From the NCBI GenBank assembly GCA_946803715.1, contig CAMPET010000339.1, positions 11,455-67,002 of the forward strand: a stretch of DNA of 55,548 nt, read 5' to 3'. Positions within the stretch are counted from its first letter, which is position 1; each line of letters starts with the position of its first letter. The position numbers were made by a program, and so were the translations under genes. This document shows positions 23,101-36,000 of this stretch, piece after piece. The notes below the pieces were generated by a model. The model ran no database searches, was not told where the DNA came from, and saw nothing but the letters and a program-made list of their open reading frames with translations. Source of the DNA: Beroe ovata (lineage: Eukaryota > Ctenophora > Nuda > Beroida > Beroidae).

Positions 23101-26100
23101 TTTGAATCATCCCCTTACACCTATACAAATATATTTGAAGATTTGAACATTCGAAAACATTGTTCTCCCATCTATGACATGATAACATAGCCTACATATC
23201 TTGTAATGGGTGTGTCTGATGTGAGTAATTACCGGATGTTGCAATCTTTGCTAGGATCTCTGATACGTATAGCGTCTCCCTGAGTTGCTGCTTTGTTTAC
23301 ATAATTGCTAAATCGCACTGTATACTGATTAGGCATGTATCTCGGGATGCAAATTTGTCAACTTCCATTCAAATAGAATTATATGGTTGCATGTCGGTAC
23401 TATACTGCTTTGGCTTCACCCATTCTACATCATATGGATAAATCCCACTCCATATTCGATAATATAGCTCAATCTTCAATTTGGATTTTGGTGGTATCAA
23501 ACAGAATTATTTTTCCTCATTGGTTCATTTACTGTTGCATCTTACCATTGCTTTCTTCAGGCATCTTACAATTGCTTTCATACAATTGCTTTCTTCCTGC
23601 AGCTCAATGATATTCAAATTATCCTCTTACATAATCACACAATATTGCATGATTTTGAATATATAAATGATCATAGCATGGATTTACACAGATTAGCATG
23701 ACCCCTGCCATTGTTTAGGAATGTATCCAATATCCATGCAGATTCGGATATTATAGTTCCTGTCACAAATGTATGTTACCACAAACCACATATAGGTAGC
23801 ACTTATATAGGCCCAGGGACGCCTGGATGAGATTTAAAATATACAAAGCCTCACAGTTTCCTTTGTACTAAAATGAGGAGAGTCACAAAATGAGTCTCTG
23901 TTATAGTGAGTGTGTAATTTCTTAATTTGTGGTCCTTAATAACCTCCTTCTCTTGCAATAAGCTACTCAGATGTGTAATGACGGCGTAATTGGTCTACAG
24001 AGTTTTTCCCTTTTCAATATTAGCTTCAGTAAATTACGTCCAGTGACGAAATCGTGCTCGTATGTGCCTATAATACAGCTTTGTTATGCAATGTATTATC
24101 ATATGAACTCACGCCTCGCTATATGTGAGCATTTCACGACCCTTTCGGACGAAGTAGTTTTCATGCCACAAATTTATAGCTTTTTGTTAAAGTTAAATCT
24201 GATGTAATCACCTTATGCGCTATAGTACCTTCTATGCTTTCCAGGGCTTCCAGAACAAAGTATGATAACGTAATCGCCGAATATGAGCATATGTTATGCA
24301 GACTATGCAATGCTCATGTTAAGCATTGGTGCGAGTAGCTGAGAAATTCTGTTCCAATTTCTAATAGATACCTAACGAACCAATCAGGATATTGTCTAGA
24401 CAGCTGCTGGGAGTGTACTTTCGAATCCATGGAACTACAACTGATGGGCGTTTTGTCATCACTTACAATTTGTCTATAAAAGGAGAATTCCACAACTTTT
24501 AAGCTGGTCAAGGTGTGGAAACTACCGAGAGATACTATATGTTGTCAGGATACACATTTTTGAGCTTTTCGCCTGAGTTTTTCAGCCGGGATCGGTCTTT
24601 ATCCGTTGTGACCGCTTCATGCTTCCTGATGTCAAAGCACAGAGGATTTGGTTTCTTAGTACATATCTTTATGCTCTGACATATTTTTATGCTTCTTCTG
24701 AAGTGTTATACTCAACACAAAATTTAAACTTGCGGTATCCCATTTCTGTCAGCTGTTTACTGTGAGTGATATCTTATTGAGAATTCAGGGGAGTTTCTCA
24801 AATTTGTGAGATGAAGGATGTGAAAGTGGAATGAACCAATCACATACCTAATGTTTGTATTGCTACCTATAACAGTAGAAGATATTTGTGGAAGACCGTT
24901 AACTTACTTTTTTCATCCATGATAGTCGTTAGTAAATTTGACATCGTCTCGACTTACTGCTTTCCTTGGCATGGATTTATAATGTGGAATATGTTTGTAA
25001 TCACAGTTAGATAACACACGAAATCCTTTACTTGCACACATGCGGCCATGAAATCGCAAGATAATCACAATGATCTCTGTCATTATGTTGGGAATAATAT
25101 TCAAACCGGGACAACTATGGTATAAGTTGATGGTCATGTGAGGGCCATAATCAGTGATCAGCGTGCTTGGATATTTGCCCTATTCGTCGATCTTTCCTCT
25201 CCTCTTTGGTATTGAATCTATAGTGGGCTATCGGTTTGTCAAATCAAGTAATTTGTTGTTTTGACAGCACTGCCTCTTATAATTTGTTGGTAGACTAAGT
25301 TATAACGCGAAATTAGGCGAATAATAAAGACCAGCTTGATGAAAATGACTCATCAATCCAGAGTCCAGCCGTGGGTCATTGCTTCATTATAATTATTCTG
25401 ACAATGACTACGGCCATAATTAACTAACTATTCACCAGAGCATGATAAAGCAACCCACATAATATGTTAATTAATGAACCTTTGATTACTCCATCCTTTG
25501 ATAGACATTTTGCTTGAGATCTGTATATCAAGAACAATTCATTTCTCATGTCCTTCACAATTACGCCAGGTCCTTGGTCTTTGTGAAGTGTTATGGATCG
25601 CGGTTTAGAAGCTAATCAACTAGACCTCTTCTGGCTAGCCTAGCCTCCAATGTATGTTTCACTACCGCATAGTGCAGTACACGACTGTACCAGTTTGACT
25701 GCGAAAAGTGGGTCGTATGAAAGTACATTGCATCATACTATAGCTCAAAATTATTCAGCTCAGACTAAGCTTGCCTGCTGCTGCTCATTATGTTTCGTTC
25801 AGCTTGTTCCCCACTTACACAGAACGTTTTCATTGTGCACAGAAGTGGTATAACAATGCTGAGACTGTCCATATTACTGTGTTGCTTTAATTTCCATCTT
25901 CCATCTGCTTGGTACGTGAAGGTGACCTGGGTCTATTCTCTATAGAAGTATAAAACATTCTCCTTCATGCATAGTTAGGTTACCGTCCTTTATAGTATTT
26001 TGAGCCGAATTTCTTGCCATGGCACGCCACGGCAATGCCATATTGCCATCAGCCATCACAATTTTACTCCGTTATATGCTTTAATGGGACAGAAAGATCA

Positions 26101-26860
26101 ATGGATGCATTATACCAATCTGCTTTGAATGGAATTGCATTGGTCCTGCCATATGAAGAGACAGTGTGTTCGCATGCCTCAGTACTCTCACTACTCATAT
26201 GATTTTACATTGTCCATTGATTTACTGATTACAGGATCAAAATCTATAGATACCACAACATGATGTGAATCTATTGGAGATCATCTTGATTTTGAGCACT
26301 TTGCTCATACACCAGTATTTGTGTCAGCCCAGTTCACAGTAACTTCGTAATTGGTTAATATTGGTTAATAATCTTCTTCTCAGAATTGCTGCCAGTGAGT
26401 CACACTGACGCTGTACTAGTCACAAATTGCTCGATGATGATAACCATCGATAAAATATTTGCTTGTGTCTCGGTACTCAGCACGGAAATGTCCCAGATTA
26501 TGCTTCACCTGACACCATAGATCAATTTGTCAGGAACAATATAACATTACCCTGCTGAAAATAGATTACCTTCACATTATGGCGAATAATAATAGCCCAT
26601 TTACCCAAAAATCATGGGTAATTTCCCCTGCACAAACGAGACGAATGTATAATGACAGGTATTATTCTGTCAATGGAAGTCAATGGATATTGTTTATGAG
26701 GTGGAATCTGGGTAATATGTTGACAGACTCACATTCCACCAACTGCTTTTCAACAGTTGTGCCGGCACTGGTCACATACACGCTAAAACACACACATGCT
26801 ATCCGATAAATTTCAATATAGTAGGTAGTGCTTGCCTAGAAATGTTTTGCCAATATGTAG

Positions 26861-26868
26861 TATAAAAG
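26861..26868 (+). promoter_or_regulatory. TATA box of the adhesion GPCR gene
   Basis: TATAAAAG followed by GT is a near-ideal TATA box 186 bp upstream of the ATG at 27047. A start near 26893 is expected. The leader then contains short upstream ATGs at about 27011, 27033 and 27038, which could dampen translation. Confidence 0.6.
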
Positions 26869-27046
26869 GTTTGTGTGGTCTAATTGTCCGAGCTTTCTGT
26901 TTGTCTATGAGTTGTTTTCCTCGCAACAATTCCTCGGTTTTTCTCATTTGTTCTAGTTCAAAATTGATCAGCTTTGAGTTCTTAACTCATTGAACTGTTT
27001 CAGCAAGTTAATGGAAAGAGAGACTACAGGAAAATGAAATGACCCG

Positions 27047-30000
27047 ATGGGGAACACTCACTTATTTCTCACCCTGTTCTTTGTGACTTTGTATCGACCA
27101 TCTGCTTCAAATCTGCCCAACTTATTTCAAGCATTGGACTCTTCTTCACTCCCAGAAAATCTCAAAATCCATTTGAACAGTTGAGTGCTCTAGCTGTCAT
27201 GGTTGGAAAGATCATTTCAATCATTAATTTAGAATTGCATATCATGGGGGAATAGTCGCAATATTGGCCAATGGAACTTTGTTTCAGGTGATCAGATCGA
27301 AAAGAATGACCCAGAATTCCGAAAAGGTAGGTTAGCATGAATCATCACTCACCTATTTATACATTATTCTAACAATCTCTTCTTGGCGTAAGCAAGATAT
27401 GAATTATTCGACAAATTATAATTTCTGCCAGGTTCTCATTTCTTCCTTTCCAGGTGTATCACTTTCCTTCTACTTGGTAGATGCTGCAGTGACAGAACAC
27501 CCACAACAACTATTCAGCTTGTACGGTAACAACATCACCCTGCACAGAACTGAGCGTGAAGTAGCAGATAAAGAGGATATCTGTTACAATGTTACTGTTG
27601 TTACTCCCTACAGCACCAACATCACCTGTGGGTTTTAGTTTCACATGTATGATAGGGTTAATTGTCCAATGCTAGGTGCATGAGCCATATTCTTCTGTGA
27701 TCGTTCTTCTAAGTCATTAAAAAGTAATTTCAGATATATCTAAGAAAATATCAATCTAGACATCTAAAAGAACCATGGTTACTGATTATTGTCCATGATT
27801 TAGACATTATACCTGAACTGAGAGACATTCTTGTCTCCTGCCTATTTCATCACGCTTTTTCAGACATGCTAAAGGGTTGTCACAGTCGGTACCTTTATCT
27901 GGATCTGTATGATATGGAGGATGACAAGCTCTCATTTTTGTACGATGATCTTGTTCCTGCGCAATCAGGTTTCGATCTACAGCCGGTTTCAAATTCGAAG
28001 CAGCGAAATGTTTTGTAACCTGCAATATTGGAGACACTTTTACTTATCTTACCACTAACCAAATCTTCGCAATTTGAATTCAAAACATCTCTTCAAATCC
28101 AATACTCTTCATTCTGTCCTAGACTCAATGGAAGAATGGTCAAGATATGAAGACCTAGAGCTAGACGGAGATGAGATTCTGCTTCTAAATTATTCCTCTG
28201 ACACCCTAGTTATGGCAAAGGAGTTTTGCTCTTATATGAAACCAACTCCTGAAAACCGTAAGTTCCATTGTTGTCAAAATTAGGGAATTGGAGGCCACGC
28301 AACAAAGATTTATACAGAAAGCATTTGAGGAAGCTTTTTTATGTTTTTGAAAGTTGTGTTATAATCCATATCAACCCGGAGTTACCGTCCTCAGCAAGCC
28401 AGCAGCAATGCTGTGGTGTCACAGAATTGTCTGATGGGAGTTTCAGTTTAAGATCAGGGAGAAATCTTGTTGAAAGTTCGGAATCTGGTAATGTGTCTAC
28501 CTCTGGAGTAATATCGTGGAAGCATCGACAATGTAACGGTATGTGATTCTATCACATTTTCTCTGATTTTATAACTAGCATTTGTGTTAGTATGATCTTT
28601 GTTCTTGACTACGGAATTGTTTCAGTCGTAGTAATACCAATTCCATGGTCCCATGGATCAACCAGATAAATCATAAACCATTCTGATATGTTTTCAACTT
28701 CAGAGTATTCCCATGAGCAGTTCAACATTACCAGAGACATTGTCATCTTTGCCACAGAGGAGAGTGTTAAATTATCTCATATCAATATTGACCCTTTGGT
28801 ATCAATTGATGATAAGAAAGAAGCCAGCCGTCGATTCAGAAGGTAATCAGATCTAATATTGGCTTGAGTTCAGCCATCTTCCTATCATATATTTCTGTTT
28901 TCTTGATCTTTTTGAGCTATTAGAATAGTTATGGACCTTGAGAGGTTGGTTGCAGCATTTCAAACGCTTTTCATAAGTCATATCAATACTTTTTATTCAG
29001 GTTTGAATTGGGAAATCTTGTTGTTGGCAAGTACTTGGGTTTCGACAAGGTCCCATACAATGCTAAAGAGAGGTCTTCTACTGATCGACTGTTGAGGCTA
29101 ATTGGTAATAAATCAGGTAAACTTGAAGATCTTGATAAATGATGGGCCCTTGCTACCGTAATGGTTATTCTTTGTTTATTTGCGGCAACCAATAAGTTCC
29201 TGTTAGGAATACTTGAATTTTTTGTCCAATTTCGGTAATATTTGTCGAATTTTGGACTATGAATGCTGTTTTATAGTGAGCAGGGTCCGCTTTTTGACTG
29301 TCGGTGAAGGAATGTTGCTGGAGAATAGGCGGGTAGGCGGAATGAATCTTATCGCAAATGGGGTGGTGTTCCAAGCTTCCTTTTTTTGGGTGGCTGGTGG
29401 AGTTTTTCATTGTGAGTATCTGTGAGGTATTGGTTTCAATGTTAGAAACTTAAATAAGATTCCACTTGAAGACAGATATAATGAAATTCTGAAAAAAAAT
29501 CGCTTCAGACTATCTCGAAGGCACTGAGATTGGAAGCATCGACCTAGATGATAGGGCTGAGTCAGTAGAAGTCGAAACTACTGATGCCTCAAACATGTTT
29601 TTGTCTCTCAAACTTTTTTGTAAGTACCTCTTCTAACCAAATTCATAATAGATTACTGATAACTGAGATTGTCTCACATGTAAATCTCGCAGATACACTC
29701 AGACCGACAAGCAACAATCGTCACTATTCCAAGTTAGTAGAAAAATAATTACTAACTTGTGGTGATAGGGAGTATCAATCTAACATTCTTCAATGAATCC
29801 TCATGAATTACAAGAAATTTAATGGAAGCCTGATGAGATGTTCTGGGGACGATATAATGATCATGTAGTTGATAAGAGATGAATTCTGATTACCATAAAT
29901 TCCAGGGAATGCACTCTGGAAATCCCAGATACTGTTTCACCAGAATCTGAGTTATTGATACAATTCAAAACATCTGAAAACGGATATCGAGTAAAACTTG

Positions 30001-33000
30001 GCGATGAATTCAATCAGGTAAGTCAGACACGATGAAAACTACTTTTTTATAGATATCTATCTCATATGTCAAACAAAATTTCATCATTATCATGTCCTTT
30101 GTAATTTCCAACACCCTAGCTGAAAGCCATGCATCGTTGATGATATGGATTTTAAGAGAGGGTCACTAATGTGTGCTAGAGTGTATGGAATCTAGATCTT
30201 AGCAAAGTCCTAATTGGACCCATAATTGTTCCTAATAGAAAATCGGTACCCTATTTAGCGGTTATGTGTACTTCATCATGATGCTCCAACAATTCAGAAT
30301 TACACTCTGAAGTTTGGAAACTATAATAACAGTTGGTTGTTTTCTGAGTTGAACCAGGTAGATTTGTTTGACCGTAGACTTGAGTGAACTAATGCTTATA
30401 CTTGTATCTTGCCGATACTGCAAATGACTGATACCATGGAAACATTCTTATTCTTGATTTTGTTGCTCTTTTCGTTTGTGCCTTTGCTTTTATTGAATAA
30501 TTCTCTATTAGAAGATTTTAGATTAATTCATAGTGAATCTATGATCTCTCATGAGCGTGTGACTATGTTCTGACTGAGTGAAGTTTGTTCCTACTAACTA
30601 CCCAGATTGCCCTTATAGATTACCAAGATTACTCTGAGGACACACCATGTTAGTTTTAAGGGGGAAGCTACTGCTAATACGTCCGAATAACATCAGATTT
30701 GTCTCACCGCAGTTTGTGGCAGTTAACAAGAGCTCGGAACAGAGTATCCTACATAGAATGACACTGCAGGGGAACGTTGGAGGGGAGTTGAGTGTCACGG
30801 GGAAAGATTGTCGTTTCTGGACTTACACCACTGGTGAGGAGCACTATATTATTCAGACTTGGGAATCGGATCAGAAAATCGATTCTCACGATTGATCAAA
30901 CCTCGAAAGAAACGTTCAACTTGATTTAAAAACTTGAAGTGGGAATTAACACTTATTAACGTCTCTAACTCCCTGAAACGTCATCCAGGCGTTTTTTAAA
31001 ATGTCATCTCAGGCATCCATATTTCGAATTAATCCCAGGTATATGCAATGCGACATACAGTAGCGATGAGGGTGGGCACTATCTATTAGGATCTTCTTCA
31101 CTGGGGGAGAATGTTACTGTTCCCTGCTCTGCGGAAAGGAACTTATCAAGCTCATGGTAAGATTGTGGATAGGAAGTTCATTTTCATCTTTCGTTTTCGA
31201 TGTAGCGGAAGATTGAAAATAGGTTTCCTAGGAAATTGACTTTAGATTGACTGGGATTTAGAAAAGATGAGTGATAACTGATGAGGGGAAACTATAGGAA
31301 TCAAGCAAAATTCTGAAAGTCTTGTAACTGCTTCTTTTGGCTATGATGACACCATTTTTACTCGTCTAGGACCTGTGACCAGAGCAGTGGGGAGTACAGC
31401 CGTTCCGACAATGAATCGTGCCCGTTTTATCAATGTGATAGTCAGCACAAGAAAACCTATGTCATAGGAGAACCAAACATCCGTCTACTGTGAGTAATCT
31501 TGACACCTGTTATGAACACCAGTGTTACCAAACTTGACACCATAATTAATATGTTTCAATTTCATGGTGGCATATTCAGATCTTTGGCTTTGGTTGCCCT
31601 TCGCTCATTCCCCTATTTCAGCGCAAGACCGTATCGATTAACGATGTCCCCATAGTAATTTAGAAATACCCAATCTATATTCTTTACTCACCACCCATCA
31701 TTTTGACACCACTCAATGACACCTCGCAGAGCGGATAGAGACATATCAGGCGAATGCTGTGGTGGAAGATGGGGATTCTCCTGTGTCAAGAACGAATCGG
31801 AGCGATTCAATTACACCTCCTGTAAGAAGCTTCGGAGTTGTTTCAACAATGATACGATAGAGTTTGGTATCACTCATCCGGGAGATAATAGGGTGGTTAA
31901 TATGAGTGTGGTTGTGGATGTAAATTTGGCAGCAGGTCATGAGGTAAGCCAAAATATGATAATTCGTCCTTATAGTTAGTTAGTTAGTTTGTCCTTATAG
32001 TTAGTTGTCACACATGACTTGTCTGAGTGAGTGGCAATGAACTTCCCTGTCACCACGTAGACAGGGGGGCCAGGGGGCGCCTCCCNTAGAAAGCTAATCA
32101 AGACGTGCTCCTATTCTTATCAGTTGACTTTGAGTGACTATATTAAACGCTCGTAACGCTATGACATCACGCAGCAACGTGTACAGTGTCCTGATGACTC
32201 TGGAATAGTGAGAGTGAAGTGTGATGGTTGTTCACAGACCAAGGTGTTTGTTTCTCACACCTGTGAACCAAAGGTGAGAACACGTGTCCAATCATGCCAT
32301 ATATGGACATATGTTGAAACTGGTAATTGAGATTTGAGGCGAAATCCTTCCTTTCATGTGAACCTCCGTATACTTCAGTACTGCCTTCTGTCCAGCGAAA
32401 TCGAGACCTTCGACTTTTCCTGGAACAATTCAACGAAATACGGGAACGGGTCCGATTTCATCTACACATTATCCGGTCCATTTTCCTCCGACAACGAGAC
32501 ACAGACAGTCCCCTGCCCTTACAATGGAACCATCTCCATATCATGTCGAGATACCAAATTCAACTTGGATTGGTCTTCATGCAGCCCGGCTCCTAAATGT
32601 CCTGCCACAACCGAGGAACCACACCCTTTGAAGGGAAATTTCGAATTTGAAAGCACTTTTGCTGCGGAGATGGTATATTCGATATGTCCAGCAAATTCAG
32701 AATCTAGAGTGTCGAGATTCTGCTCAGCGGAGGGAAAATGGGAAGATTTCGATCACGTGACCTGTGGACTGTTGCCTTGTGAATCGGAGAGATTTGAGAG
32801 GGATGGAGTGGTGTTTGATACGGGGGTGACGGAGGCAAACACCACATCTCACACGACGTGTGACCGGGGTGTGATGTGTGAGAGTGGGAGGTGTGGCACG
32901 AGAGTGTGCTTGCCTGATTCTGGGAGGTTAGTGTGAACAGCGGGTGGTATGGGGGTCACCCTTCAAACCTTGTACCAATTGCAATTATTAACCCTTCCCA

Positions 33001-36000
33001 ATAAGAATTAAGAACTTGGTCCCTGAATACTACGGGTTTTTTCAGTTGCGACATACAACCTTTTGTTGGTCTCATCCGAACATAAAACCCCTCTCGTCAT
33101 GAATTCACTACTCCCCTATTAAGCTCACCACGCCATTTACCCACCCCATTCACCTCTTTACTCCCCCACCCTCCAATTTCACTCACCACCCCCTTAACTC
33201 ACCCCTCTTCCCCCTTCCCACTCACCCCTCACCACTCCCCCCCAAGGTACTCAGCTCCCGACTTCACGTGGTGTCAATTCAACTGTTCACACGACAACAG
33301 CACTGTTATCCACGGCTCTTATAGCCCATTCTCCTGTCCGAGACATGGAGGGGAGGAGGGAGTCCGATATGTGGAATGTGAGAATAGTGTCACGACATCT
33401 GGACAGTGTGTACTTACCACTTGCCCGGTAAGTGGTGGTTGTTACCTTATTGTTGCGTTATTGTTGCCTTACTGTTGCCTTATTGTTGCGTTATTGTTGT
33501 CTGCGTTATTGTGAAAATAGTTTTACCACATCTGGTCACTGGACAGTGCGTACTTACCACTTGCACGGTAAGTACTGTTCGTCATACACTGACCATGGTC
33601 GATGTTATATATTGGCAATGGGGGNGATTTGTATTATTCATATCGTTGTGGTCTTGGTTACTTTTCCAATTTGGGCCAACATATCTAATAATAGCTGACA
33701 TATGACGAAATCCCCCTGTTTCTTTCCTAGAAATGTCTCTCAGACTCTGACTATTCCACCCTCTGTTTATTTTAGTACGGTGGGGGAGCTGGCTGTGTGG
33801 AGACAAACCCTGAGAAACTTGAGAGCCTGGCTGCTGAGGAGCTGATTGAGGATTTCAACACCTATCTTGATGACATCGATCTGTCGTCTGATCAGGCCAA
33901 GGCAGATACCGAGAATGTGGTGAATGCCGTCATGACGAAAAGTCTGGGTGACACGGAAACAGTCGGGTAAGATGGAAATTGGTAATTAATCTACCTTACA
34001 CTCAATTGATAGAACAGGGTAACTTGCTGACAGATCTTCCAGTTAGAACCGTGGATACTTTTATCGAAATCGATGTATGATCGTCACAGGTTATATACAT
34101 TCGTGAGGTTTGACGAGTCATGAATCCAAAATTTCAGTCAAGAGCACAAGGAAAAAGTAACCCAACTGGTGGACAAAGTCTCGATCAGTCTAGCTAAATC
34201 TGGGGGTAAGATCATCACGGAAACAGTAGCAATGTACGGGATACCAGCCCCAAGTCAGAATGAGGATGAGGGAGGGAGGAGGAAGAGGAGAGATGATGTT
34301 CCTGAGGATTATCTCGGCTCTAACGGGGTAATTATTGTGTAATTAGCGTAGTAATTATTGTAATTATAGTGCAATAGTGGTGTTCACGTCTTGATTTGAA
34401 ACTCTTATAGCCCCTCTACTAGCTACCTTTCCCATTACCTGGCCTCTCCCCTATGAATCTTTTCATGTCCTCCTCTGCAATGTCAGCGTTCATTTCGAAC
34501 GATTGACCAACGTATAGATATATTTCCTATCACCCCTTTCCTCGATTCGCTTTATTTCCCCGCCCCATATCCCCCTCTCTCTCCTCCCTTTCCTTCTTTT
34601 CTTATCCAATCCCCTCATCTCTCAGATAGCAGGAAGTGGTTTTAACGGGAGTATCGGACTTGCCATATACTCCGACAAGACTCTCTTCTCCCCTAAAAAC
34701 ACCTCCGAGGAGCTGCTCGTCAGTGAGGAGATAAAGAGCGTTACCACGGAGTTTGAGAGTCGGGATATCAGTGTCAATATCTCGTTCCGCATGACGGGAC
34801 GGTATAATAGGAGGTGAGTCAGATTTTGTGTGGGTTACGTCTGTGTGTCTGTGTGTGTCTGTGTGTGTGTGTCTGTGTGTGTAAGTCTGTGTGTACGTGT
34901 GTGTGTGTGCTTGTGTATGTGTGTGTCTGTGTGTGGATCGGNNNNNNNNNNNNNNNNNNNNNNNNNNNNNNNNNNNNNNNNNGTTTGTGTGTGTCTGTGT
35001 GTGTCTGTGTAAGTGTGTGTGTCTGTGTGTGTGTGTGTGTGTGTGGGTTGTCGAGGTGGCTCTTCTGAAACGGTGATATATAAGATAATTTATGAGTAGG
35101 TTTAAAGCAGTAGCGTCTATATATCAGTTCAACCTAACCCCTATCCAGACATTACTCCTATCTAGATATGTAACTCGCAGGAGATTAGGTTTCTACCCTA
35201 ACCCCCTCTTTCACTTCTCAGTGCACTGAAGTGTGTATTCTACAACACAAGCACTGGAGACTGGTTGACGGACGGGTGCTTCCCATTCTTTGACGACAAT
35301 AACTTCATCTGTCAGTGCTCCCACCTGACCAGCTTTGCTGTCCTGGTCAGTTATATAACTGGGAATGAATATGTCATAGATACTGTTCTACCACGGCTCT
35401 TGTAGGATTACTCTTTACCCTAGCTGGCGGGATTTTACCCCTGGCGGAATTACTATTGCGCGGCACCGACGGTATGGAAAACCCTACCAACAGCGGCTCA
35501 TTGGAGAAATCTGGACCTTAAAATATTGAAACCCGTTTTCAGCCCCTTATTAACATAACAGCGCCTTATCACTACCCCAACCCCTATTTAATACCCCCTC
35601 TTTCTCTACATAACCCCGAGCCCCTACACTCCAAATCTCAGGTCAGTATGGATGACATTCAGAGTGAATCACAGAGTCTGCTCACCAAGATTACTCTCTA
35701 TACTTCCTGTACTGCTCTGATTATGACCATCTGCTGCATCCTTCCCTACAGGTGTGTGTGTGTCTGTGTGTCTGTGTGTGTCTGTGTATGTGTGTGTGTG
35801 TGTGTATGTGTCTGTGTCTGTGTCTGTGTAGTACAGTGTCTGTGTCTGTGTCTGTGTAGTACAGTGTCTGTGTCTGTCTGTCTGTCTGTATGCTTGTGAG
35901 TCTATATTAATATTATATGTGTGAGTCTATATGTATGTGTGGGTTTGTTCTCGCCTAGTAACTATATCTGCCTATGACCAGAATTTCTATGACAGATTAC

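Larger units (their letters stand above)
18007..27046. other. About 9 kb without a supportable gene
   Basis: I scanned both strands for ORF plus splice-site combinations and found none that chain. The many 60-110-codon frames are AT-rich, isolated and show no family motif. The stretch contains a 72-bp tandem duplication (19968-20111) and, at its right end, a strong TATA box. It may be regulatory DNA, long 5'UTR introns of a flanking gene, or noncoding RNA; none can be shown by reading. Confidence 0.45.

Noticed and set aside
34814-35076. Valine/Cys-rich open frames
   Set aside because: Produced by the TG/TCTG microsatellite and its N gap.
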